Position numbers and translations under genes: made by a program. A DNA stretch of 64,000 nucleotides from Chloroflexota bacterium (GTDB taxonomy: Bacteria; Chloroflexota; Anaerolineae; B4-G1; SLSP01), in NCBI GenBank assembly GCA_019873645.1, contig JAIOAX010000002.1, forward strand, positions 124,001 to 188,000, read 5' to 3'. Below the pieces are notes generated by a model. It was given only the letters and a program-made list of their open reading frames with translations, had not been told where the DNA came from and did not search any database. Positions 17,058 to 25,753 of the stretch are shown here, in pieces. The first letter of the stretch is position 1. Every line of letters starts with the position of its first letter.

Positions 17058-18140
17058 GTGAAAGCACTGTATATTACCTCGGTACAACGTTTCAGTGGCA
17101 AGACGGCGTTTTGTCTGGCACTGGGGCAACGTTTACAGCAGGCCGGCTACAAGGTGGGTTACTTCAAACCGGTTTCGACGTATCCGTGGGAACCGCTGCC
17201 GGGACGGGTCTATGACGAGGACGCCACCTTCATCCGCAAAATCTTGAAAGTGGATGATCCGCTGGCGACGATGGTGGGCGTGGTGCTGGCGCCCTCGCTG
17301 GTTCAGGAATTGCGCTGCGGGTGCATTGACCGCGATCTTATGCCACAGATTGTCGCGGCATACCAGCGGGTCAGCGTCGGCAAAGACATTATGCTCGTCG
17401 AAGGCGGCGCGTCGCTGCGTGAAGGGCTGAGCCTGGAGGTTGATCCGGTGGCCGTCGCCAACCGCCTGGACTTGCCGGTCCTGGCGATGATCCGCTATCG
17501 CAACCCGGTGAGCATGGGCGACGCCTGCGTAGATGCCTATCGGCAATTCAAGGAGCGCATGATCGGCCTGACGATCAACGCCGTCCCGGAATCTGACCTC
17601 CCCGGGTTGCAGGAATGTTTTTCGTGTATGGAAGGACGCAACATTCCTATTCTGGGCGTGTTGCCACTGCGGGAACAACTTCAGGCCATCAGCGTCGGTG
17701 AAATCGCCGAAGTTCTGGATGCCGAGTTCCTGGCCTGCGAGGACAAGAAAGACGTTCTTGTCGAGAATCTGATGGTCGGCGCGATGAGCGCGGAACAGGC
17801 GCTGCCACGCATGCGACGCATCCCTGGCACGAAGGCCGTCATTACCGGCGGCGACCGTACCGACATCCAACTGGTTTCGATGGAGACGGCGACGCAATGC
17901 CTCATTCTCACCGGCTATCTGCGCCCGGTTCCCGAGGTCCTGCGCCGCGCCGAGGAAATCGGCGTGCCGGTGCTGCTGGTGCGCAAGAATACGATGGAAA
18001 CCGTGGACGCAATTGACGAAGTCTTCGGCAAGACTCGCCTGGGTCAGCAGGCCAAGCTAGAACAGTTCGAGTCGCTGCTGGAAGAGCATTTTGACTTCAA
18101 CCGCCTGTACCGCAGTTTAGGACTGGACGTCACAAATTAA
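17058..18140 (+). CDS. BioD-like N-terminal plus DRTGG-domain protein (phosphotransacetylase-associated type)
   Basis: A 360-residue protein. The N-terminal half resembles the dethiobiotin synthetase-like P-loop domain found at the N terminus of some phosphotransacetylases (TSVQRFSGKTAFCLALG, then VLAMIRY). The C-terminal half has the DRTGG-type domain (LMVGAMSAEQALPR and VITGGDRTDIQL), which is thought to sense small ligands. No catalytic phosphotransacetylase domain is present. Lying between a CoA-transferase and an ADP-forming acyl-CoA synthetase, it is likely a nucleotide-dependent regulator of acetyl-CoA/acetate flux, but this is contextual. It starts with GTG at 17058, preceded by GGGAGGG. 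Confidence 0.75.
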   Translation: MKALYITSVQRFSGKTAFCLALGQRLQQAGYKVGYFKPVSTYPWEPLPGRVYDEDATFIRKILKVDDPLATMVGVVLAPSLVQELRCGCIDRDLMPQIVAAYQRVSVGKDIMLVEGGASLREGLSLEVDPVAVANRLDLPVLAMIRYRNPVSMGDACVDAYRQFKERMIGLTINAVPESDLPGLQECFSCMEGRNIPILGVLPLREQLQAISVGEIAEVLDAEFLACEDKKDVLVENLMVGAMSAEQALPRMRRIPGTKAVITGGDRTDIQLVSMETATQCLILTGYLRPVPEVLRRAEEIGVPVLLVRKNTMETVDAIDEVFGKTRLGQQAKLEQFESLLEEHFDFNRLYRSLGLDVTN

Positions 18141-18156
18141 ACGTTACAAGTTGATA

Positions 18157-18184
18157 TTGAAAGCTCAAGGTTGCAGGCTATAAT
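18157..18184 (+). promoter_or_regulatory. Candidate promoter for the second acyl-CoA synthetase gene
   Basis: TTGAAA (18157-18162) and a perfect TATAAT (18179-18184) are spaced by 16 bases. The -10 lies inside the hairpin at 18169-18203, so promoter and terminator overlap. Confidence 0.5.
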
Positions 18185-18213
18185 CCGTTTATGGCTTGCA
18201 ACTTTTGTTTTTG
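18169..18213 (+). terminator. Weak intrinsic terminator after the DRTGG gene
   Basis: GTTGCA (18170-18175) pairs with TGCAAC (18197-18202), possibly extended by GGC/GGC-adjacent pairs. TTTTGTTTTT follows. The loop is long, so efficiency is doubtful. Confidence 0.45.
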
Positions 18214-18309
18214 GAGTAAAGAGTAAAGGGTAAAGAGTAAAAAGGGAGAGGAAAGGGCAGCTTGTGACTTCCACTCATTACTCACTTCCCTAACCAGAGG
18301 AGGATTCGC

Positions 18310-20418
18310 GTGGATTTCGAGGCTTTGAATGCGCTGTTGCGCCCCCGGTCTATCGCTGTGATCGGCGCATCGAACACACCGGGCAAGATCGGTTATCTGG
18401 CGCTGAAGAATCTCATTGATTGTCATTATCCGGGGAAAGTGTACCCCATCAACAACCGTGAGACCGGCGATATTTTAGGGTTGCCGGCTTACCCGTCGGT
18501 CCTGGATGTGCCGGGGGACATTGACATGGCGATGCTGATCGTGCCGGCCGCGCGTACCCTGGCGGTCGCCGAGGAGTGTGGACGGAAGGGCGTCAAGGGG
18601 CTGATTGTGGTCGCTTCCGGTTACAGCGAGATCGGACGCAAAGACCTGGAGCTTGAGTTGGTGGCGGTTGCCAAACGTTACGGCATGCGTATCCTGGGGC
18701 CGAACATCGTGGGCATCATGTGCAACTCCGACAAGTGCAACGCCTCCTTCGGGCCATTCATGCCTCTGCCGGGCAAGGCTGCCATGATCTCGCAAAGCGG
18801 CGCGCTGTTGATTGCGATGACGGTCGCCAGTTATGTGCGCAATGTCGGTTTCGACAAAATGATTTCCGTCGGCAACATGGCCGATGTCAACTTTAGCGAC
18901 TTGATTGAGTGGCTGGACCACGATGAACAAACCACCTGCATCACTATCTACGTCGAGGGGTTTCAAGATGGGCGGCGTTTCCTGGAAACTGCGCGGCGGG
19001 TGCGCAAACCCATCGTCGCCCTCAAAGCCGGCGTTTCGGCGCATGGCGCGGCGGCAGCCCTTTCGCATACCGGCGCCATGGCCGGCAAAGGCAAAGTCTA
19101 CGACGCGGCGCTGCAACAGGCCGGCGTTGTGCGGGCTTCCGACCTGAACAATCTGTTCGACCGCACCCTGGCGCTGTCCCTGCAACCGCCAATGCTGGGC
19201 CACAACCTGATGATCATCTCCAACGGCGGCGGTGTGGGCGTGCTGGCGACCGACGCCGCCGAACGTTGCGGCATCCCGCTGCGGTTCGCACCGGAAGATT
19301 TGCAGACCGCACTGCGCGCCTATGTGCCCGAAATCGGCGCGGTCAAAAATCCTGCCGACCTCACCGGTATGGGCGGCTGGCCGGAGTACCAGGCGACGGT
19401 ACGCACGGCGCTGCAACATCCCTGGGTGAACGGCCTGGTGGTGCTGTTTTGCGAGACGCAGCGCAACGATCCGATGGAGATCGCCGCCGCCATCAAACGC
19501 GCCGTGGACGAATCGGGCGTGACCGACAAGCCGATCGCCGTGTCGTTCATCGGCGGCACGGAGGCCGGACGGGCGATGCAGTGGCTGGTGGAGCACGGCA
19601 TCCCTACCTACGGTGCGCCGGATACCGCCGTGAACGCCATCGCGGCGTTACACGAGTATGCGCGCAATCTTACCCTGGCGACCGAGTCTTTCACACCTTA
19701 CCGCGATGTGGACGAAGCGGCAGCACGCGCCATCATTGCGCAGGCGCGCGCCGCCGGTCGGACGCACCTCGGTGAAATCGAATCCAAAAAGGTCTTCGCC
19801 GCTTACGGACTCCCCGTCGTTATGACCGAACTGGCAACAACCGAAGACGAAGCTGTGACGTTGGCCGAGACGTTGGGGTATCCCGTAGTGCTCAAGATCA
19901 TGTCGCCCGACATCCTGCACAAATCGGACGCTGGCGGCGTGAAAATCAACCTGCAAAACGCCGCCGAGGTACGCGCCGCCTATCACGTCATTCTGGCGAA
20001 CGCCAAAGCCTATAAGGCCGATGCGCGCATTGATGGCGTAGCCGTCCAGCAGATGGCGCCCGCCAGCACCGAGGTCATTCTGGGTTCCATCAACGATCCC
20101 ACCTTTGGACCAACGCTGATGTTCGGTCTGGGCGGTATCTTCATCGAAATCCTCAAGGATGTGACTTTCCGCGTCGCACCGATTTCGGCAGAACACGCGG
20201 AGAAGATGCTGGCCGAGATCCAGGGGGCGCCACTTCTGGCGGGCGCGCGTGGTGAAGCCCCCCGCGACCGCGCCGCCCTTGCCGAAGCCCTCAGCCGCTA
20301 TTCCCAGATGATTGTGGACCTCGGGGACGAAATTGCCGAGTCGGATGCCAATCCCGTGCTCGTATACGCCGAAGGCCAGGGCCTGAAAGTGGTGGATGCC
20401 CGAATCGTCCTGAAATGA
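18310..20418 (+). CDS. ADP-forming acyl-CoA synthetase-family protein, second paralogue
   Basis: A 702-residue homologue of the protein at 9102 with the same order: CoA-binding domain (IAVIGASNTPGKIGY), ligase domains with LSHTGAMAG and the likely phospho-His253, and a C-terminal ATP-grasp domain (VVLKIMSPDILHKSDAGGV, ESDANPVLVY). The two paralogues are clearly diverged, so they probably act on different acids. It starts with GTG at 18310 directly after AGAGGAGGA. Gene order with the DRTGG protein suggests linked function. A convergent hairpin separates it from the minus-strand glycosyltransferases. Confidence 0.87.
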   Translation: MDFEALNALLRPRSIAVIGASNTPGKIGYLALKNLIDCHYPGKVYPINNRETGDILGLPAYPSVLDVPGDIDMAMLIVPAARTLAVAEECGRKGVKGLIVVASGYSEIGRKDLELELVAVAKRYGMRILGPNIVGIMCNSDKCNASFGPFMPLPGKAAMISQSGALLIAMTVASYVRNVGFDKMISVGNMADVNFSDLIEWLDHDEQTTCITIYVEGFQDGRRFLETARRVRKPIVALKAGVSAHGAAAALSHTGAMAGKGKVYDAALQQAGVVRASDLNNLFDRTLALSLQPPMLGHNLMIISNGGGVGVLATDAAERCGIPLRFAPEDLQTALRAYVPEIGAVKNPADLTGMGGWPEYQATVRTALQHPWVNGLVVLFCETQRNDPMEIAAAIKRAVDESGVTDKPIAVSFIGGTEAGRAMQWLVEHGIPTYGAPDTAVNAIAALHEYARNLTLATESFTPYRDVDEAAARAIIAQARAAGRTHLGEIESKKVFAAYGLPVVMTELATTEDEAVTLAETLGYPVVLKIMSPDILHKSDAGGVKINLQNAAEVRAAYHVILANAKAYKADARIDGVAVQQMAPASTEVILGSINDPTFGPTLMFGLGGIFIEILKDVTFRVAPISAEHAEKMLAEIQGAPLLAGARGEAPRDRAALAEALSRYSQMIVDLGDEIAESDANPVLVYAEGQGLKVVDARIVLK

Positions 20419-20451
20419 CCCGCTTGAGCATTTTTTGTACGAGCAAGCGGG
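20419..20451. terminator. Convergent hairpin between opposing genes
   Basis: CCCGCTTG (20419-20426) pairs with CAAGCGGG (20444-20451). The loop contains TTTTTT on the plus strand. It lies directly after the plus-strand stop and 37 bases from the minus-strand stop, so it may serve both. Confidence 0.5.
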
Positions 20452-20488
20452 CCAATTTACTGTAGCAAGCACAGAGAATTTCTAAGGC

Positions 20489-23400
20489 CTACGGCTTGAC
20501 CGTTACCGTTCCCACCGGCGCGCGCGCTTCCATCAGCGGCGCGCCGTTTGCGTCGTAGAGGGGAACGCGCGGCCCGCGTTCGGCGTCGTACAACCCCGCG
20601 AAAATTGTGTATTCCCCGGCCGGTGCGTCCGGCGCCAGGGTCAGTGTGTGCGTATCCACAATCACCTGTCCGGCGACCCAGGATGAAGTCGGCGCGGCGC
20701 CGCCTTCAGGTTGATGATCCGATTGCGCCCAGACACGTCCTTCCGCACCGATGAGATGGACAAATGCCGTGTAGTCGCGGTCAATAGTGCCTGTGGCCTG
20801 CGTATACAGCGTCACCGTGAACGTCTCTCCGGGGGACAGTGTAGCACGACCAACGTCCACGCCGACCAGGCGCGCGAAGTCGTCCATGGTCACGTTCAGG
20901 GCCATCTGTGGATTTTGCGGCAGCGTGAAACGGCGCGGACGCTGGCGGAGCATCACCTCACCCAATACAACCGGCGCGCCGGAGGTCGGCTCCACCGTGA
21001 GCGTGCACGGCCCCTCCGGCAACTGCGGATCGGTGCGCAACGCATAACGGGCGATGTAGCGGTGTCCGGCGTGCCACGTCACCGGCGCGGAGGGGGCCAG
21101 AGGCCCATGGCCTTCGCTGGAGGCGTCGGCGCACGTGAGCCGCCAGCGCAGCGTATCCGGAGGAGCGCCGGGTTGCCGTTCCCAGGCCAGACGCACCGTC
21201 AGCCGTTCGCCGGCCCACAGTTCCGCCGGCAGCGTCCCCGCGCCGAGCAGCCGCAGACCGGAAGCGGCGTTGACCGGCGCAGCAAACGCCGTGACGCCCG
21301 GCAGTTCCGTCGCCGGATAGGGCGGCGCGAGCACCTCCACCTGTCCCAATTCCACCCGCGTCCCGCCGAACGCTCCATCGGCCAGGGTTACTCCCACCCA
21401 GCCGGCGCTGCCGGAGACGCTCAGGGTCAAGGTGTAAACGCCCGGCGGCAGCATGAGATCAACGGGAATGTAGGCCGTCCCCTCCACAAAGGCACCGGGT
21501 TCCCACGCCGTTGTGCGCCACGCGCGAGTGTCGGTGAGCATGTCGCCGCCTTGCGCATAGAGGACATCAGCGGCGTCGCGCAGAGTCAGATAGAAGTTGA
21601 GCGCACCGAGCGGGGCCTGCGCCTGCCAGCGCAGACGCACGGCCAGAGCATCGGACGCCTGCGCGGTGGGCATCCAGGCGGCTGCGATCAAGTCCAATGC
21701 GCCGCCGAAGCGCGCGCGGAACGGCGTCGTTTCCGGCAGTGTTGCGGGCATGAGGCAGCGTTCCAACCGTAGCCCCGCGACCTCTCCGGCCGCTTCGCAC
21801 CCTGCGCCATCGTTCAACAGCGCGGTCAGTTGCGTTTCGTTCAACGGATAACAGGTCGGCGCGTGAACCCAAATGAAAGGCGCGCCGGGGACAAAACGCT
21901 CCTCCAACCAGGCGCGCAACGTTGCGGGATCGGCAGAGGGCGCGACGGCGTCGGCGGGGGCGCCGGACAGCGGGCCGGGCAGCACAAGCGACAGGTCTGC
22001 GGGCAAGGCGAGCGTCTGCGTGTACAACGTGGTCAACGGCAGACCCGCTATGCCCAAGGTCTCGACAGCAGTATAACCGGCGGGCGCAGTCCCCTCGGTG
22101 ATGAGCGTGTCGGCGCACGGCAGCAGCGTGGCTTTGTAACGCCACGTCATGCCGGGGAAGTAAGACGCCGCGCCCGGTACATCGGTGGTGAGCAGCGTAC
22201 TCGTCGTGGGATCGGGCAAGCGGCGGGCCAGATACGCTGCCGCGATGCCGTCGCTTTCCCCCCATCCCAGAGGGATGATCTGCCGCGCCAGCCACGGGCC
22301 ACCCAGGAGCGGATCAGCGTAGTGAAGCGGCAGCGGTGTGACCAGCGCCCAGGGCCACAGCAGCATTGCCAGCAAGGCCCATTTCCAACGCCCGGAGCGG
22401 CGCGCCCAGGTCTGCGCAGCCACACCGGAAAGTAAGACTCCCACCGTCAGCGCGTAGCGATCGAATTTCTTCGTCGCCAGGGTGATGGCCGCAAGGTAGA
22501 CGAGCGCCGGGATGGCAAACCCCCACGCTGAGATGCCCATCTGCCGCAGGCGGCGCGCTTTGATGCCGTCGTATATCGCCAACGCCAGCCCGATCAACAC
22601 CGGCGGTGTGAGGCGGAAGCACAACACTGCCGGATAAAACAACGGCCCCGGATCGGCGGTCAGGCGTCCGGCGAAGAAGACGTTGCGCAGGCCGATGCCT
22701 TCGTGATAGTTCACCGCGGCGATCAGCGCAGTCAACGCCGTGCGCGGATCGCTCCAGAAGGGCGGGTAGAGCGCCAGGTACAACACTGTCGTCAGGACGG
22801 TCAGTACCGCGACGCGCAGCACCCGTCGTGTCCACGTCTCGCGCGGCAGCAACAAGAGCGTCACGGCCACGCCCGGCGCAACGAGCAGTCCCAGCGTTTT
22901 CGTCATTCCGGCCAGCGCCAGGCACAACGCCGCCAACACCACATCATACCAGGTGATGGCATAATTTTCTTTCACGGCAAAGAGCGCAAAGAAGTTAGCA
23001 ACCTTTTGCGTGCTCCGCGTATTCTGATTTGAAAATAAAACGGCGCGTATAGACCTGACAGGTCTTCTGAGACCTGTCAGGTCTGTTGCTGCCGTAGGAT
23101 ACTGCATTGGTGCTCCGCTAGAGCAGGTTGAATGTGGTGCAATATCGCTTTTCGCATAAGTTCTCCTGCGCGGGAAAACCAACAACACGGCCAGTAAGAT
23201 GAACGTCGCTTGCAAGGCGTCGGTGTGGAGCAACCCGGAGAGTCCGCCGCAGAACGGATCAAGCGCGAGAAAGCATGCCAGCCAGCGCGCCGTCCGCGCC
23301 CCAAGACGCCGGCGTCCCAAGGCATACGCCAGCGCCACGCCGGTCGCCGTGACCACCAGCACCGGCAACCGGGCAAAGGGTAAGAAAAATGCCAGGTGTC

Positions 23401-23758
23401 CGAAGGCCGCTTCGTTTTCTGGAGCGAGCCAGGCGATGTTGCGAATCCAGGCCAGATGCGCCGCAGCCTCTGCCGGATATAGCCAGGTTGCCAATCGGAT
23501 GCCGAGCGCGCCCAGCATCATCGTGGTCAGGCCGGGGTGGCCGGTTTGGGGGATAGCGGCCCAATTACGGGCGGCGACGGCGTCGGCGAAGGCCACGCTG
23601 CGCTGCACCCAGATCGGCTCATCGGGGGTCACATAGCGGTTGAGCGGCGCGAGGCGCACCAGCAACGCCATAACAAAAAACGCCAGGGTCGCCATCCAGG
23701 GGGAATACTGCCGTGAACGACCGTGAAGCCGGTGCGATGCTGCCGCATGGCAGGACAT
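20489..23758 (-). CDS. GT-C-type membrane glycosyltransferase with C-terminal beta-rich region
   Basis: A 1089-residue protein. The N-terminal half is a polytopic membrane region like the PMT/ArnT glycosyltransferases. An acidic motif in the first extracytoplasmic loop (VTPDEPIWVQ) matches the DE motif that binds the polyprenyl-phosphate sugar donor. The C-terminal part (about 560-1089) is non-membrane, with beta-rich segments presumably outside the cell. It starts 19 bases after the GT2 gene upstream, which could make the lipid-linked sugar. Residues about 197-264 are an apparent in-frame insertion containing a repeat palindrome, so the local fold is likely disturbed between two helices. Confidence 0.75.
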   Translation of the reverse strand: MSCHAAASHRLHGRSRQYSPWMATLAFFVMALLVRLAPLNRYVTPDEPIWVQRSVAFADAVAARNWAAIPQTGHPGLTTMMLGALGIRLATWLYPAEAAAHLAWIRNIAWLAPENEAAFGHLAFFLPFARLPVLVVTATGVALAYALGRRRLGARTARWLACFLALDPFCGGLSGLLHTDALQATFILLAVLLVFPRRRTYAKSDIAPHSTCSSGAPMQYPTAATDLTGLRRPVRSIRAVLFSNQNTRSTQKVANFFALFAVKENYAITWYDVVLAALCLALAGMTKTLGLLVAPGVAVTLLLLPRETWTRRVLRVAVLTVLTTVLYLALYPPFWSDPRTALTALIAAVNYHEGIGLRNVFFAGRLTADPGPLFYPAVLCFRLTPPVLIGLALAIYDGIKARRLRQMGISAWGFAIPALVYLAAITLATKKFDRYALTVGVLLSGVAAQTWARRSGRWKWALLAMLLWPWALVTPLPLHYADPLLGGPWLARQIIPLGWGESDGIAAAYLARRLPDPTTSTLLTTDVPGAASYFPGMTWRYKATLLPCADTLITEGTAPAGYTAVETLGIAGLPLTTLYTQTLALPADLSLVLPGPLSGAPADAVAPSADPATLRAWLEERFVPGAPFIWVHAPTCYPLNETQLTALLNDGAGCEAAGEVAGLRLERCLMPATLPETTPFRARFGGALDLIAAAWMPTAQASDALAVRLRWQAQAPLGALNFYLTLRDAADVLYAQGGDMLTDTRAWRTTAWEPGAFVEGTAYIPVDLMLPPGVYTLTLSVSGSAGWVGVTLADGAFGGTRVELGQVEVLAPPYPATELPGVTAFAAPVNAASGLRLLGAGTLPAELWAGERLTVRLAWERQPGAPPDTLRWRLTCADASSEGHGPLAPSAPVTWHAGHRYIARYALRTDPQLPEGPCTLTVEPTSGAPVVLGEVMLRQRPRRFTLPQNPQMALNVTMDDFARLVGVDVGRATLSPGETFTVTLYTQATGTIDRDYTAFVHLIGAEGRVWAQSDHQPEGGAAPTSSWVAGQVIVDTHTLTLAPDAPAGEYTIFAGLYDAERGPRVPLYDANGAPLMEARAPVGTVTVKP
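22966..23168. repeat. Repeat insertion inside the GT-C gene, with AGACCTGACAGGTCT palindrome
   Basis: About 200 bp interrupt the membrane-domain reading frame without breaking it. The piece includes a hairpin of two nearly self-complementary words, AGACCTGACAGGTCT (23051-23065) and AGACCTGTCAGGTCT (23070-23084). It also has a CGGCAAAGAGCGCAAAGAAG stretch like the dispersed 180-bp element. The same AGACCTGACAGGT word forms the hairpin at 34217-34258. The exact borders are estimated from where the protein stops looking like membrane helix. Confidence 0.65.
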
Positions 23759-23777
23759 AGGCCACTTCCGCCGCGCG

Positions 23778-24743
23778 CTACTCTTCGGCGCGGATCATGT
23801 AGATGGTCTTGTCCTGGACTTCAAAATAGGTGCGCGTGAGCAGCTCGCCCAGCAAGCCCATCATCACGAATTGCACGCCCAGGATCATCAAAAGGATAGC
23901 CAGCAAGAGCAGGGGACGGGTGCCGATATTCGCGCCGGTCAGCAGTTTAAGCAGCGTGAGGTAAAGCCCCAGGGCGAAACCAATGCCGCCGCTGAGCAAG
24001 CCCGCCAGGCCAAAGAACTGCATGGGACGGGCCATATAGTTCAGGAGGAAAGTGATGGTGAGCAAGTCCAGGATCACCCGCACCGTCTTGCCGAGGTTGT
24101 ACTTGGACTTCCCGTAACGACGCGGGCGGTCGTTCACCGGCACTTCAACGACGCGCACGCCCATTTCAGAGGCCAACGCGGGGATGAAACGGTGCAATTC
24201 GCCGTAGAGGTTGACGTTTTTAGCGACTTCCCAGTGGTAGATTTTGAGCGAGCAGCCGTAGTCGTGCAGCGCCACGCCGGTAGACCTGGCGATGATGCGG
24301 TTGGCGATCATCGAGGGCAAGCGGCGCGAGAGGAACGGCTCCTTGCGTTCCTGTCGCCACCCGCTGACGATGTCGTATTCGCCCTCTTCCATCACCTTAA
24401 GCAGCCGGGGGATGTCGGCGGGGTCGTTTTGCCCATCGGCGTCCATCGTGATGACGTAGCGGCCACGTGCCAGATCAAAACCGGCGGTGAAAGCGGCGGT
24501 CTGTCCGAAGTTGCGCCGGAAGCGGATGATGCGCAGATGCGGCTCCTGCACCTTCAGGCGGCGCAACGTCGCCACGCTCGGATCGGTGCTGCCGTCATCT
24601 ACCGCGATAATCTCATAAGTACGCCCCAGGTCGCGCAGCACGCCGGAGAGTTCCGGGATGAACGTTTCCAGATTGCCGGCCTCATTGTAGATCGGCAAAA
24701 CGATGGATAAATCTAATTCGGGCGTCATCATAGACTTTTTCAC
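23778..24743 (-). CDS. Glycosyltransferase family 2, polyprenyl-phosphate sugar synthase type
   Basis: A 321-residue GT2 enzyme. It has the GT-A signature at the N terminus (LSIVLPIYNEAGN, AVDDGSTD), the metal-binding DADGQNDP, and SKYNLGK, followed by two C-terminal membrane helices (about 235-300). This architecture is that of dolichol-phosphate-mannose/GtrB-like synthases, which load a sugar on a polyprenyl phosphate at the inner membrane face. The product is plausibly the donor for the GT-C enzyme encoded next. It starts with GTG at 24743, with AAAGGA upstream. A paralogue is at 34482. Confidence 0.87.
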   Translation of the reverse strand: MKKSMMTPELDLSIVLPIYNEAGNLETFIPELSGVLRDLGRTYEIIAVDDGSTDPSVATLRRLKVQEPHLRIIRFRRNFGQTAAFTAGFDLARGRYVITMDADGQNDPADIPRLLKVMEEGEYDIVSGWRQERKEPFLSRRLPSMIANRIIARSTGVALHDYGCSLKIYHWEVAKNVNLYGELHRFIPALASEMGVRVVEVPVNDRPRRYGKSKYNLGKTVRVILDLLTITFLLNYMARPMQFFGLAGLLSGGIGFALGLYLTLLKLLTGANIGTRPLLLLAILLMILGVQFVMMGLLGELLTRTYFEVQDKTIYMIRAEE

Positions 24744-24861
24744 GCGGACATCCTTTCGTTTTCTTCAGATAATTGTTTAAGTGGTTGTACCATGAAGACG
24801 AAGAGATGCAAGCCCTTCTATGACAATCGGCGTTTGTGGATAGGCTTCCTGTCCTGGATAA

Positions 24862-24884
24862 TTGTCAGACAACTGACATATAAT
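24862..24884 (+). promoter_or_regulatory. GntR-type operator next to a TATAAT box
   Basis: TTGTCAGACAA (24862-24872) is a perfect palindrome fitting the GntR-family pattern GT(A/C)-N-(G/T)AC. A perfect -10 TATAAT lies at 24879-24884. The site lies 30 bases upstream of the GntR gene, so autoregulation is likely. The -35 is not clear. Confidence 0.6.
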
Positions 24885-24901
24885 AAGAGTTGAGGTTGTC
24901 T

Positions 24902-25654
24902 ATGACATCACCTGAGCCTGTCGCACTGAACATTCGACCGCCTTACGCCCAAGTCGAAGCGGCCATCACGGCCATGCTCGAACAGATGCAACCCGGCGAC
25001 CGGCTGCCGACCGAACCGGTGCTGGCAAGCCGCCTGGGGGTCTCGCGGGCCACGCTACGCGAGGTGCTGCGCACGTTTGTCGAGCGCGGTCTCCTCATGC
25101 GGCGGCAAGGGGTCGGTACGTTCGTGGCTTCACGGATGCCGATTCTTGAGGCCGGCCTGGAGGTCCTGGAAAGCCTGGAACGTATGGCAAAACGCTCCGG
25201 TCTGGCGGTCCAGGTCGCGCACCTTGAAGTTCAAGAACGCCCGGCGACACCCGACGAGATCAGCGGACTGGTGCATTCCCCAGACGACCCGCTTGAGGTG
25301 CTGGTAGTGGATCGCGTCATTACTGTGGAAGGCGCGCCGGTCGCCGACTTACGCGACATCGTGCCGCTGCTGTATCTGCGCAAAGAAGCGGTAGATGGCA
25401 ATTTCGGCGGCTCGGTGCTCGATCTGCTCTTGCAACGGAATGACCTGATGCTCTCAACCTCGCGGACCGACATCATCGCCGAGGCAGCCAACCCCCGCTG
25501 CGCGGCGCGGCTCAACGTTCCCCCCGGCACTGCGCTGTTGAAATTGACAGCACAGTTATACACATGCGATGAGAAAGTCGTGGATTACTCCATCAGCTAT
25601 TTCGTGCCGGGACATTTTAAGTTTCATGTGATGCGGAAAGTAATCAATAAGTAG
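24902..25654 (+). CDS. GntR-family transcriptional regulator with UTRA ligand domain (HutC type)
   Basis: A 250-residue regulator. The winged helix-turn-helix is at about residues 12-75 (GDRLPTEPVLASRLGVSRATLREVLRTF...GVGTFV). The remainder is a UTRA-like ligand domain (GGSVLDLLLQRND, RLNVPPGTALLKL, VDYSISYFVPGHFKF). It probably controls the carbamoyltransferase/purine-type genes that start 100 bases downstream, sensing one of their small metabolites. ATG 24902 is chosen because GAGG sits six bases upstream; a TTG four codons earlier is less likely. Confidence 0.85.
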   Translation: MTSPEPVALNIRPPYAQVEAAITAMLEQMQPGDRLPTEPVLASRLGVSRATLREVLRTFVERGLLMRRQGVGTFVASRMPILEAGLEVLESLERMAKRSGLAVQVAHLEVQERPATPDEISGLVHSPDDPLEVLVVDRVITVEGAPVADLRDIVPLLYLRKEAVDGNFGGSVLDLLLQRNDLMLSTSRTDIIAEAANPRCAARLNVPPGTALLKLTAQLYTCDEKVVDYSISYFVPGHFKFHVMRKVINK

Positions 25655-25656
25655 GG

Positions 25657-25735
25657 ATTGGGGAGTAGAAGAGAGACTGGTAGTTCCTTAAATTCCCAAT
25701 CCCCAATCACGAATTACTAATCCCAAATTACCAAA
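25657..25735. repeat. GGATTGGGGA / TCCCCAATC inverted tract
   Basis: GATTGGGG-type words at the left and their reverse complements (CCCAATCCCCAATCACG, AATCCCAAATTACC) at the right could fold into a loose stem. It fills the spacer between the regulator and the PyrB-like gene. Confidence 0.55.
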
Positions 25736-25753
25736 ACAGGAGGTATTGAAACA

